A DNA stretch of 10,979 bases from DASZKW01 sp035552775 (lineage in GTDB: Bacteria; Actinomycetota; Acidimicrobiia; Acidimicrobiales; Palsa-688). Location of the stretch: the NCBI GenBank assembly GCA_035552775.1, contig DASZKW010000091.1, positions 1 through 10,979 of the forward strand, given 5' to 3'. Position 1 is the stretch's first letter. Each line of letters opens with the position of its first letter. Below the pieces are notes generated by a model. The model was not told where the DNA came from and searched no databases. It saw only the letters and a program-made list of their open reading frames with translations. The position numbers and the translations under genes are program-made. Below are positions 1 through 6,168 of the stretch, one piece after another.

Positions 1-1
1 T

Positions 2-61
2 TCACGCGACCGCGACTTCCGCCGCTATGACGGCATCGAGGCGCGCGACCCTTTTGCCTGA
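2..61 (+). CDS. C-terminal end of an upstream gene, unknown function (partial)
   Basis: The second forward frame is open from the window edge to a TGA at 59-61 and reads as a charged tail ending RYDGIEARDPFA. Third codon positions are mostly C or G, which suggests real coding. Only about 19 residues are visible, so no family can be named. It could equally be chance, since the stretch is short. Confidence 0.3.
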   Translation, partial: SRDRDFRRYDGIEARDPFA

Positions 62-127
62 AGGGCGGTGTCCAGGGCCGCCAGGTCGGACGTCAATCTA
101 CAAAGCACACTCGTAGGCTTACCTTGC

Positions 128-503
128 CCTAGGTTCCCGCACATCATCGTGCACGAGGTCGGCCACTACATCGAGGACAACCTTCCCCGGGGGTGCATGG
201 CTCGACATCGAGTTGCTCCTACGGGCCCGCCACGACGAGGGGGGCGGGGGTGCCCTCGTCGCCGGCCCGGGCGGCGCCCGCCAGCGAGGTAGCTACCCGG
301 CCACCGGCGACTACACGTCCCGGGCGTACACGACGGGCACCGAGGTGACGTCGATGACCCTCGAGAACCTCTCCCAGGCGGGCAACATCGACAACCTCAT
401 CGACCAAGACCCCCAACAGGTCGCGGTGGTCATCCGGTCGTTGCGACCCGGCGCCTGCGCGGCCCACCAGCCCCTGCGGGCGTTCGACAAGCTCCTCCCG
501 TGA
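128..503 (+). pseudogene. Remnant of a zincin-like metallopeptidase domain protein (HEVGH), N-terminally truncated and frameshifted
   Basis: Two frames together read as one protein. In frame 2, positions 137-181 encode HIIVHEVGHYIEDN, with the zinc-binding HExxH at 152-166. Around 182-200 the coding signal moves to frame 0, which reads WLDIELLLRARHDE, then SYPATGDYTSRAY, TEVTSMTLENL (Glu codon at 342) and DQDPQQVAVVIRSL before a TGA at 501-503. The order HExxH, then Trp and Arg, then Tyr, then a T-E-V-x-S-M-x-x-E block is, from memory, that of an uncharacterised zincin-like family in which that Glu may be the third zinc ligand. Only a few residues precede HExxH in frame, so the N-terminal part is gone. 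One frameshift is needed near 190, so the product is probably not functional unless this is a sequencing indel. The last four bases, GTGA, overlap the start of the next gene, which indicates a former operon. Confidence 0.5.
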
Positions 504-1420
504 CCGGGGCGGCCGACGACCGGGGGCGGAGCGAGGTGCCCGCGCCGGCCATGGAGCGCTGGCGGCTGGAGGCGTACAACCAGACGCTCGCCCAGTGCGG
601 GGACGGCCCTCGGGGCTGGGCCCTCGCCGCGGGGGACCCCGCCGCCGCGTTGATCCCCTTCCCCGCCCTGCGCCTTCGGGAGGGAATGACCCTGCGTGCC
701 TACATCTACCGCAACGGTGGCAACGCCCACTCCCGCGTCCTTGCCGCCCCGGCAGAGCTGACACTGCCGGCGCCGCCAGATCCCGACGTCGAGCCGCCGA
801 CCCCCGACGGCGCCCGAGGTGATCCGATGGAGGCGGTCACCGGCGACGGCAGCGCCCAGTCCTACGCCCAGGCGTCGATCCTGCAGCGCGAACTGGCCGA
901 CTTTTGCGCACGTGGCCACGGCACCAGCGGGCGGCTGCACCACGTGCTCGGCGACGAGATCTGGGCGGACCCCCCGCTCACCGACGTCTCGCCCTCTCAA
1001 CGACTTCCCTCTGGCATACCCCAAATGTGGTCGTGGAACGCTCAGCTGCCCCGCAGCTTCGTCCCGGCCGTGATCGAGTCACCCGCCGGTGTGCTGGTGA
1101 CCTTCTTCACCTACACCGCGCTCGATGTCGAGCAGATCGTCGCGGACCTGATCATGACCGGGAAGAGCCGCCTCCCGAGGTGCTCGATCTCCCCCCACCA
1201 CACCTCTGCGCGACGCGGTCCGCTCACACGGTACCGACAGGTTTTACTTTCCCCTGCCGATCCGGAAACACCGCCCGCCGGTGGTCAACGATCACCTCGA
1301 GAGGCGCGCCTTCCGGCCGTTCACCGGGCCATGTTGCCCAGGGCGTCTCCAGCAGACGGCCGACCTCGAGGGCCGCGCCGCGCAATTCGGTGTCGTAGCG
1401 GGCGGCGATGGCGGGCTTGA
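500..1420 (+). CDS. Uncharacterised protein translationally coupled to the zincin remnant; 3' end probably frameshifted
   Basis: The ORF starts at GTG 500, overlapping the stop of the preceding zincin frame as GTGA, a typical coupled arrangement, so no separate ribosome site is expected. The first ~220 residues look coding: PFPALRLREGMTLRAYIYRN with a following GGN, SYAQASILQRELADFCARGH, and VTFFTYTALDVEQIVADLI. I recall similar blocks (AYxxRxGGN, then a Trp/His block, then a VTFFTY-like block) in uncharacterised proteins paired with zincin-like genes, but cannot name the family. After about position 1160 the frame turns Arg/Ser/Pro-rich. Coding-like sequence continues instead in frame 1 (EEPPPEVLDLPPP, ~1162-1200) and frame 0 (DRFYFPLPIRKHRPPVVNDH, ~1232-1300). 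One or two indels near 1160 and 1205 have therefore probably scrambled the C-terminus. The printed stop at 1420 is likely not the original one. Confidence 0.45.
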   Translation: MTGAADDRGRSEVPAPAMERWRLEAYNQTLAQCGDGPRGWALAAGDPAAALIPFPALRLREGMTLRAYIYRNGGNAHSRVLAAPAELTLPAPPDPDVEPPTPDGARGDPMEAVTGDGSAQSYAQASILQRELADFCARGHGTSGRLHHVLGDEIWADPPLTDVSPSQRLPSGIPQMWSWNAQLPRSFVPAVIESPAGVLVTFFTYTALDVEQIVADLIMTGKSRLPRCSISPHHTSARRGPLTRYRQVLLSPADPETPPAGGQRSPREARLPAVHRAMLPRASPADGRPRGPRRAIRCRSGRRWRA

Positions 1421-1470
1421 GGGCCTTGTAAGTGTCCTCAAAGATCTGCCAGGCGGGCGCGCCGCGCCTT
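1315..1470 (-). pseudogene. Minus-strand coding fragment, unknown function
   Basis: Reading leftwards from 1463, one minus frame gives WQIFEDTYKALKPAIAARYD followed by TELRGAALEVGRLLETPWAT. Third positions are strongly G/C, whereas the plus-strand frames here are irregular. The fragment has no recognisable start and no clear end, since the plus-strand gene runs into it near 1320. It appears to be a helical piece of a gene broken at both ends. I do not recognise the family. Confidence 0.3.
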
Positions 1471-1589
1471 CGCCCTGAACCTGACCGGTAGCGGCCGCCG
1501 CCGGCGGTGGCGTCATCCTCACCACAGACGTCGACGACATACGAAAGCTGGCGAGCCGGGCCTCCGGTGTCCGAATCCGAATCGAATCC

Positions 1590-1682
1590 GACCCGTGCGC
1601 GTCTGAAACGACGACGCGCAAGGCGCCGATCAACACCGTCGAGTCGCCCAGTTCGGGCACCGCTCGAAGGTTCGGCGGCGAG
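1590..1682 (-). pseudogene. Short minus-strand fragment resembling the C-terminus of a ROK-family protein (tentative)
   Basis: Immediately beyond the stop of the sugar dehydrogenase, a different minus frame reads NLRAVPELGDSTVLIGALRV and then VVSDAH. The pattern LGDxxVLxGALRxxx is typical of the last helix of ROK-family repressors and sugar kinases, as recalled. Only about 28 residues are visible, and upstream the frame runs into the dehydrogenase gene, so this would be a truncated scrap fused to the dehydrogenase end. The remaining plus-strand stretch 1421-1682 shows no intact gene. It contains a short GAATC-type tandem around 1569-1587. Confidence 0.22.
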
Positions 1683-2939
1683 CTAGAGCTGCTCGACCTG
1701 GGCGCCGGCCACGCAGTGGCGGGTGTCCAGCACGTAGCGGGCGTTGGCGACCACGACGTCCCAGTCGAAGACGTCGTGGTTGGTGAGCACCACCACCGCG
1801 TCGGCGGCACCCACCTCCTCGGCGGTCAACTCGACCCACACGATCCTCGGGTCCAGCCGGTCGTCGTCCACGTAGGGATCGACAGCGTGCACGTCGGCGC
1901 CCAGCGCCAGCAGGCGGTCCGCTATGACCAGGCTGGGCGACTCCCGGGCGTCGCTCGTGTTCGGCTTGTAGGCCATTCCCAACAGCAGAATGCGCCGGCC
2001 GCGCACCGACAGCTCCCTGCAGTTGAGCGCCACCACCAGCCGGCGCACCACGTAGGCGGGCATGTGGTCGTTGACGTCGTTGGCCAGCTCCACGAAACGG
2101 AACGTCTCGCCCACCCGCCGCTTCACCTGCCACGACAGGTAGCTCGGGTCCACCGGAAGGCAGTGGCCGCCCACCCCCGGCCCCGGGTTGAACCGCATGA
2201 ACCCGAAGGGCTTGGTCTGCGCCGCGTCCAAAGCACGCCACACGTCGATACCGAGGTCCCCGGCGAACATGGCCAGCTCGTTGACCAACGCGATGTTGAC
2301 ATGGCGGAAGGTGTTCTCGATCAGCTTCACCAGCTCCGCCACCGGCGGGCTCGCCACCGGCACCGTGCGCTCCACCAGCCCGGCGTAGAAGCCCTCCACC
2401 GCCACCAGCGACGCCGCGTCGATCCCCGACACCACCTTGGGGGTGTTGACCAAACTCCACTCCCGGTTACCAGGGTCGACGCGCTCGGGGCTGTAGCCCA
2501 CATGGAAGTCGGTGCCGGCCACCAGGTGCGAGCCCGCCTCCAAGATGGGTACCAGCAGCTCCTCCGTGGTCCCCGGGTAAGTCGTCGACTCCAGCACCAC
2601 CGTCGCCCCCGCCCGCACATACCGCGCCAGCGCCGCGCCCGCCTCCTCGATGAAGGTCAAATCCGGGACACCCTCGCGCAGCGGCGTGGGCACCGTGATC
2701 ACCGCCACGTCGAAACCCTCACAGCGCTCCACCGCCGTGGTCGGCTGGTAACGCCCGCTGTCCAGGGCGGCGGAGACCTCCGCGTCGGCGACGTCCTCCA
2801 CGAACGACTCCCCGCCCGCCAGGCGCTTGATCCGCCCGTCGTGGTTGTCCAAACCCACCACGTGGTGCCCGACCTCGACCGCCCGCATGGCCAAGGGAAG
2901 CCCGACGTAGCCCTGCCCGACGATGACAACCTGTGACAC
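1683..2939 (-). CDS. Nucleotide-sugar dehydrogenase, UDP-N-acetylglucosamine 6-dehydrogenase (WbpA-like) type
   Basis: A complete 418-residue member of the UDP-glucose/GDP-mannose dehydrogenase family, cytoplasmic. These enzymes oxidise C6 of a nucleotide sugar to the uronic acid with two NAD+, supplying precursors for surface polysaccharide. The NAD-binding Rossmann motif GQGYVGLPLA lies at residues 8-17, ESTTYPGTTEE at 117-127, GYSPERVDPG at 148-157, and AELVKLIENTFR with the conserved Lys205 at 201-212. The catalytic Cys260 sits in GVGGHCLPVDPSYLSW (255-270), and the C-terminal lid motif GMAYKPNTSDARES is at 321-334. The GGHCxPxDPxYLxW form fits UDP-GlcNAc dehydrogenases better than UDP-glucose dehydrogenases (GGxCFPKD), so substrate is an inference. 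The start is GTG at 2939, with AAGGAG at 2945-2950 five bases before it. No other sugar or polysaccharide gene lies in the window, so the pathway is not visible. Confidence 0.93.
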   Translation of the reverse strand: MSQVVIVGQGYVGLPLAMRAVEVGHHVVGLDNHDGRIKRLAGGESFVEDVADAEVSAALDSGRYQPTTAVERCEGFDVAVITVPTPLREGVPDLTFIEEAGAALARYVRAGATVVLESTTYPGTTEELLVPILEAGSHLVAGTDFHVGYSPERVDPGNREWSLVNTPKVVSGIDAASLVAVEGFYAGLVERTVPVASPPVAELVKLIENTFRHVNIALVNELAMFAGDLGIDVWRALDAAQTKPFGFMRFNPGPGVGGHCLPVDPSYLSWQVKRRVGETFRFVELANDVNDHMPAYVVRRLVVALNCRELSVRGRRILLLGMAYKPNTSDARESPSLVIADRLLALGADVHAVDPYVDDDRLDPRIVWVELTAEEVGAADAVVVLTNHDVFDWDVVVANARYVLDTRHCVAGAQVEQL

Positions 2940-2964
2940 GAAAACTCCTTATGGCTCACTCAGC

Positions 2965-2981
2965 GGTCAGACCGCCTGACC
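2965..2981. promoter_or_regulatory. Inverted repeat GGTCAG-N5-CTGACC upstream of the sugar dehydrogenase, with a nearby direct repeat
   Basis: In the 152-base gap between the divergent genes there is a perfect 6-bp inverted repeat, GGTCAG (2965-2970) and CTGACC (2976-2981), about 15 bases upstream of the dehydrogenase ribosome site. CTGACCAATG at 2976-2985 recurs exactly at 3085-3094, spanning the ATG of the plus-strand gene, and CTGACC recurs once more at 3042. A TTGACA hexamer at 2986-2991 points towards the plus-strand gene but has only a poor -10 (TACGGC, 19-base spacer). An operator controlling both genes is possible; the regulator is unknown. Confidence 0.35.
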
Positions 2982-3091
2982 AATGTTGACAGGTACCGGC
3001 CCTCAGGCGCTACGGCGGCGCCGGCGCGAGGCGGGCACCACGGCTGACCCGACCCGACGAGCTGCATTGGCCGGGCACTAGCGTCTGACCA

Positions 3092-4459
3092 ATGGCGGAC
3101 GGTGCAGGCGGGGATGCCGGCGCGGTGGGTGGCGATGCGAACGTGATCGCGGCCATGGGTCTTGGCTGGCACATGGCCGAGATCCATGATGTGGTGCCCG
3201 TGCCGGTGGGACCGGACCAGCCTCCACCTGATGGACCCTTGGGCGGCCTGGGTGACCTGAGCAGCTACAGCCGCCAGCTACTCGGCCTCGACCAGGTCGA
3301 CTTCGCCCTGGCGACGCTCGAGACGGCCGGGACGTGGCCCGACCCCGTCAAGGTGGTCCTGCCGGACACCGGAGCGGCCCGGGCAGCTCTCCAGGCCATC
3401 CACGACGGCACGGCAAGCGGACCCGTTACCCCGGCGGCCTACCGCGACGCGCTGCGGGTCCTTCACGTCGACCTGCTGATCGTGCTCCAAGCTGCCAATC
3501 CGGGGTGGGGCAGCGCCTACCGCCTCGGTCGCCGGCTCGCCGACACCGTGCGGGTCATGGGCGACAACGGGTTGTATGCAGCGTTCGCCGACGACCAGAT
3601 CGGTCACCTCGTCGCCCTGACAGGCGACCTGGCCACCCTGCTGCCACCGCACGCCGGCAAGGCCGTCGCCACGTCCATCGGCTGGTGGCACACCGAGGTC
3701 AGTCAAGCCTTCGGCCCCGCGCCAACACCGGACGCACCCCCGGTCGTGGTGGACAGCGACGCTCCGCCCAGGCGGCGCCGCGCACTTCGGGATCACCAGC
3801 GTGACCATCGGATGGCCTCCGTTGTAGGTCGGGCACGTCGCCGACCGGTCCAGGTCCCCCATGGCGTCGTCGCGCCCCTCGGCCTGGCGGACCTGGAGAA
3901 GGCCCTGCCCCGCCAGGGCGAGGTGTGGCGGTCGGTGCTCAGCGGGGAGAAGGCAGCGACGGACATGCTCCAACCGGACGACTACATCCAAGCCGCCAGG
4001 AGCTTCATCGTGCGTGGCGCCCGCCTGGCGCGTCAGGCTCCTCTCACGGCGTGGCTAGCGCTTGTGGGCATCGCCATCGCTGCGTTCGTCGCCCTCCTCG
4101 TCATCGGCTTCGTGGTGTCCGGCTCCGCGGCCACAGGCGCGGGCGTGTTCGGCGGTATCGTCGCCGCCATCGTCGCCGGATGGGGAGTCGTCAAGGGAAG
4201 AGCGCTGGGCGCCCTCGAGAAGCTGGAGGCGCCATTGTGGGGAGCCGAGCTCGACCGGGCGATCGCCGACGCGGTCACCCTGCCGCCCGTCGGCGGCGAC
4301 CCGCAGGACCCGTGGACACCATTAGCCATCGCCCACGCCCACAAAGCCGACACCGACCTCCAGACCGCCTACCGCGGCATAGCGCACACCCCGAAGGTGT
4401 CCCCTGCCTCCGAGCCCCCGCCACGCCGACCACCAAGGACCCGCCGGCCGCCCGAATAG
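3092..4459 (+). CDS. Membrane protein of unknown function with two C-terminal transmembrane helices
   Basis: A 455-residue protein that I do not recognise. Residues 1-60 are Gly/Pro-rich, and residues ~57-205 are a mostly helical soluble region (SSYSRQLLGLDQVDFALATL, YRDALRVLHVDLLIVLQAAN, TSIGWWHTEVSQAFG). A Pro/Arg-rich linker spans ~209-262. A second soluble stretch (LADLEKALPRQGEVWRSVL) ends at ~315. Two hydrophobic helices, ~318-343 and ~345-366, form a hairpin, and the tail is rich in Pro and Arg. Third-position GC drops in the linker (bases ~3758-3870), so this may be a low-complexity insertion or a compensated frameshift pair. No Shine-Dalgarno precedes ATG 3092, but TAGCGT at 3079-3084 matches an actinobacterial -10 (TAnnnT) ending seven bases before the ATG, so a leaderless message is possible. 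ATG 3155 is an alternative start, also without a clear ribosome site. No signal peptide is seen. Confidence 0.7.
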   Translation: MADGAGGDAGAVGGDANVIAAMGLGWHMAEIHDVVPVPVGPDQPPPDGPLGGLGDLSSYSRQLLGLDQVDFALATLETAGTWPDPVKVVLPDTGAARAALQAIHDGTASGPVTPAAYRDALRVLHVDLLIVLQAANPGWGSAYRLGRRLADTVRVMGDNGLYAAFADDQIGHLVALTGDLATLLPPHAGKAVATSIGWWHTEVSQAFGPAPTPDAPPVVVDSDAPPRRRRALRDHQRDHRMASVVGRARRRPVQVPHGVVAPLGLADLEKALPRQGEVWRSVLSGEKAATDMLQPDDYIQAARSFIVRGARLARQAPLTAWLALVGIAIAAFVALLVIGFVVSGSAATGAGVFGGIVAAIVAGWGVVKGRALGALEKLEAPLWGAELDRAIADAVTLPPVGGDPQDPWTPLAIAHAHKADTDLQTAYRGIAHTPKVSPASEPPPRRPPRTRRPPE

Positions 4460-4566
4460 CTGAAGATTGCCCTCGTGTGGTGTGGGGGTGGCTTCTGACA
4501 TCGCGACAGATACAATCAAGGCAAGAGGGACGCTCATCGAGGGCGTCGTCTTCGGAGTGACAGGAC

Positions 4567-4833
4567 ATGGTTGTTGTCGAGGTCCTCGCCGGGGTGCTTG
4601 TCTTCGTCTTGGCTGTGTTCACGACCGTCGCTGCGTTCATCGGTCTGCTGGGCATGTTGGGAGCGATCCGGTTGGTCCGCTGCGATAGGTGCGGCCATCT
4701 CGGTACCACCTCGGTATCCATGCCGGTGCGACCGTGCGCCCACTGTCGCCACGGTCGTCTGTTCCACCCGATCGAAGCGGTGCATCATGGCAGTGTGCTG
4801 CACTGGCGCCATCACGCTCGTAGCGGCGGCTGA
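4567..4833 (+). CDS. Small membrane protein with a C-terminal zinc ribbon
   Basis: An 88-residue protein. Residues 2-33 form one long hydrophobic segment (VLVFVLAVFTTVAAFIGLLG), followed by a cytoplasm- or surface-facing zinc-ribbon-like module: CDRC at 39-42 and CAHC at 57-60, then RHGRLFHP at 61-68 and a His-rich end. Two CxxC pairs about 15 residues apart are the usual four-cysteine zinc knuckle arrangement. Similar small actinobacterial proteins with a CAHCRHxRLxHP motif are familiar to me, but no function is known. GGAG at 4554-4557 stands nine bases before the ATG. A -10-like TACAAT lies at 4511-4516 without a convincing -35. It is convergent with the minus-strand gene at 4963, with a hairpin between them. 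Confidence 0.65.
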   Translation: MVVVEVLAGVLVFVLAVFTTVAAFIGLLGMLGAIRLVRCDRCGHLGTTSVSMPVRPCAHCRHGRLFHPIEAVHHGSVLHWRHHARSGG

Positions 4834-4931
4834 GCTGCCTCCCTGGTCGCTTACCGGGGCGTGCGCCAACCACAGCGTCAACTGCTCGGTGACCTTGCCA
4901 AGGGTCCCGGCGGCAGCATTGCTGATGGCTG

Positions 4932-4952
4932 GCGCCCGGCCCGACCGGGCGC
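4932..4952. terminator. Hairpin between convergent genes, possible bidirectional terminator
   Basis: GCGCCCGG (4932-4939) pairs perfectly with CCGGGCGC (4945-4952) around a five-base loop. It lies 99 bases after the zinc-ribbon gene and 10 bases beyond the stop of the opposing minus-strand gene. There is no T-run, as is common for terminators in high-GC actinobacteria, so assignment rests on position and stem strength. Confidence 0.45.
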
Positions 4953-4962
4953 GACGAGTGAT

Positions 4963-5238
4963 CTACTCCTTGGGGTAGGCCCTCCTATCAAATGACGGCT
5001 CGTCGCCCGGGAGCCCGCCGTAGTGGGCGGGGTCGCCCGAGGTGACCTGATCGGGTTCGGGTACCGGCCAATCGTCGTCCTGGTGACGCTCGGGCGGCGG
5101 GTCCCCCCGCATGACACGGTCCATCGCTCCTTGGAGCTCAGGGCGCAGATCGCTCGCTGTCCCATCAGGTTCTGTACGGGGCTCGGCGATCTCGGGCGGC
5201 GGTCCAGCCGGCGGATTCGTGCGGATACCCTCTACCAC
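4963..5238 (-). CDS. Small hydrophilic Pro/Asp/Glu-rich protein, unknown function
   Basis: A 91-residue protein rich in Pro, Glu, Asp and Arg, probably largely disordered apart from a short helix (DLRPELQGAMDRVMRG). It ends GDEPSFDRRAYPKE before a TAG at 4963-4965. There is no membrane segment, signal peptide or cysteine. An ATG at 5253 would add five residues, but a near-perfect Shine-Dalgarno GGAGGTGA (5244-5251) stands five bases before the in-frame GTG at 5238, so 5238 is preferred. The strong ribosome site and G/C-rich third positions support a real gene. I do not recognise the family. Confidence 0.55.
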   Translation of the reverse strand: MVEGIRTNPPAGPPPEIAEPRTEPDGTASDLRPELQGAMDRVMRGDPPPERHQDDDWPVPEPDQVTSGDPAHYGGLPGDEPSFDRRAYPKE

Positions 5239-5251
5239 GTTGGTCACCTCC

Positions 5252-5509
5252 ATGGGCCCCGATAAGGGCCACGTCTCGTGCCCCCAGCTCCCACCCTATG
5301 ACGAAGTTCTGCTTTATGGCGCTGCACGATACGGTCGGTCCACGATCCTAAAGTTCAGGCGGCGCCGGAACTTGCTGGACCGCCAACTGGGGACGCCTCT
5401 CGGCTGCCCTCTCTGTGAGGGAGCCGAGCTACCCGACGCGCTGCGCCTCGTCCGCTCCAGCCGCGAGTGGGACCAGCGCACCATGCCGGCCCGGGCTGCA
5501 TCCTTCTAG
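5252..5509 (+). CDS. Doubtful short protein with a CPLC motif, possibly a gene fragment
   Basis: The forward frame is open and reads LPPYDEVLLYGAARYGRSTI, FRRRRNLLDRQLG, then GCPLCEGAELPDALRLVRSS and EWDQRTMPA before a TAG at 5507-5509. The last part (CPLCxxAELPDxxRLVRxxxEWDxxTMPA) looks conserved and recalls the head of small DUF1971-like proteins that continue PAGLxRxH. Here the frame ends just after MPA, and a one-base shift near 5492 would give MPAGLHPS, so the gene is probably truncated by an indel. ATG 5252 is the only ATG upstream in this reading and has no ribosome site, and third-position GC is only moderate. The first half may be non-coding. Confidence 0.3.
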   Translation: MGPDKGHVSCPQLPPYDEVLLYGAARYGRSTILKFRRRRNLLDRQLGTPLGCPLCEGAELPDALRLVRSSREWDQRTMPARAASF

Positions 5510-5511
5510 CT

Positions 5512-5544
5512 GGCCGCCCTTGGCTACGGGCGGACTGGGCGGCC
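5512..5544 (+). terminator. GC-rich hairpin before the CDF remnant
   Basis: GGCCGCCC (5512-5519) pairs with GGGCGGCC (5537-5544) across 17 bases. A competing pairing of CCGCCC (5514-5519) with GGGCGG (5528-5533) uses the same left arm. It follows the stop at 5509 by two bases, as expected for a terminator, but lacks a T-run. The two alternative pairings could also be chance in GC-rich DNA. Confidence 0.3.
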
Positions 5545-5584
5545 GGGGCGTAGCGTCGCTTTTACCCGTCCCGGGAGGAGCCTG

Positions 5585-5890
5585 ATGCACTTGTCGGCCG
5601 GCCGTCAAAGCTGGGACCCCTTCCCCCCGAGAAGGCACTTCGATGACCGCACCGACCGCCGCGATGCCAACCGGGCGGTTGGCGCGTCAGCCGTGGGGTT
5701 GGCCGCGACCGGGCTGGTCGAGTTGGCGATCGCTGTCGTAAGTGGGTCGGTGGGTCTGCTCGGCGACGCGCTCCACAACCTGTCGGACGTATCGACGTCG
5801 CTGGTCGTCTTCATAGGGTTCCGGGTGTCTCGGCGACCGGCCACCGAACTCTTACGGCTTGGAACGCGCTGAAGACCGCGACCTGCGCCC
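5585..5890 (+). pseudogene. Frameshifted and truncated N-terminal part of a cation diffusion facilitator (CDF) transporter
   Basis: From ATG 5585, preceded by GGAGGAG at 5574-5580, the frame reads DDRTDRRDANRAVGASAVGL and then LVELAIAVVSGSVGLLGDAL HNLSDVSTSLVVFIGFRVSR. This is the first two transmembrane helices of the CDF family (CzcD/ZitB), which export Zn2+, Cd2+ or Co2+ against protons. The metal-site motif HNLSD gives His64 and Asp68. The frame ends at a TGA at 5870-5872 after 95 residues. A different frame (from 5847) continues with NSYGLERAED, matching the conserved YGxERAED that follows RRPAT in CDF proteins, so a one-base shift lies near 5846. Homology ends near 5890, and the remaining four helices and C-terminal domain (family length about 300 residues) are missing. 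Not a functional transporter. Confidence 0.72.
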
Positions 5891-5918
5891 ACTTCGCTTT
5901 GACCGCCGCTTACCAAGG

Positions 5919-6006
5919 CGAGCGGTGCTACTTCGACTGCCCGAGCAGCAAATCCGCAGGTCAACGCCATCAACCGGGCATGAACTTGTCGAAGTAGCAC
6001 CGCTCG
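5919..6006. repeat. Perfect 19-bp inverted repeat with a 50-bp spacer
   Basis: CGAGCGGTGCTACTTCGAC at 5919-5937 is the exact reverse complement of GTCGAAGTAGCACCGCTCG at 5988-6006. The repeat sits just downstream of the broken CDF gene. The stretch 5891-6156 contains no convincing gene, only shadows on both strands. A weak promoter-like pair pointing towards the next gene is GTGACC (6048-6053) and TATTCG (6071-6076) with a 17-base spacer. Candidates for the repeat are the ends of a small non-autonomous element, a large hairpin, or a site left by the event that truncated the CDF gene. Confidence 0.6.
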
Positions 6007-6168
6007 TCTTTGTAGGTTGGCTTAAGTCAGGCCACATTGGAGCGGTGGTGACCCATCGTCTTTCCGGGCGTATTCGAGCCCAAATGACGAAGCGGCCGCT
6101 GGGTGGTTTGCCAGGCTCGTCCGTGGGAATGACCATGGAAGCTTTGGTGACATCCCAAGGAGGTAGTG

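Noticed and set aside
311..1024. Minus-strand ORF opposite the zincin partner
   Set aside because: Gly/Arg/Val-rich without motifs. The plus strand shows the HExxH motif, GTGA coupling and better codon use.
1716..2936. Long plus-strand ORF (406 codons) opposite the sugar dehydrogenase
   Set aside because: It is rich in His, Arg, Val and Gln with no recognisable motif, and lies exactly antisense to a clear enzyme gene. It is a codon-bias shadow.
3278..3991. Minus-strand ORF with G/C-rich third positions near 3760-3870
   Set aside because: Only the short stretch opposite the Arg-rich linker looks coding-like. The rest is a shadow, and first-position GC of the plus frame explains it.
5919..6030. 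Integron attC site or CRISPR unit at the inverted repeat
   Set aside because: I could not find matching RYYYAAC/GTTRRRY core sites in the right places. There are only two arms in inverted orientation, so it is not an array.
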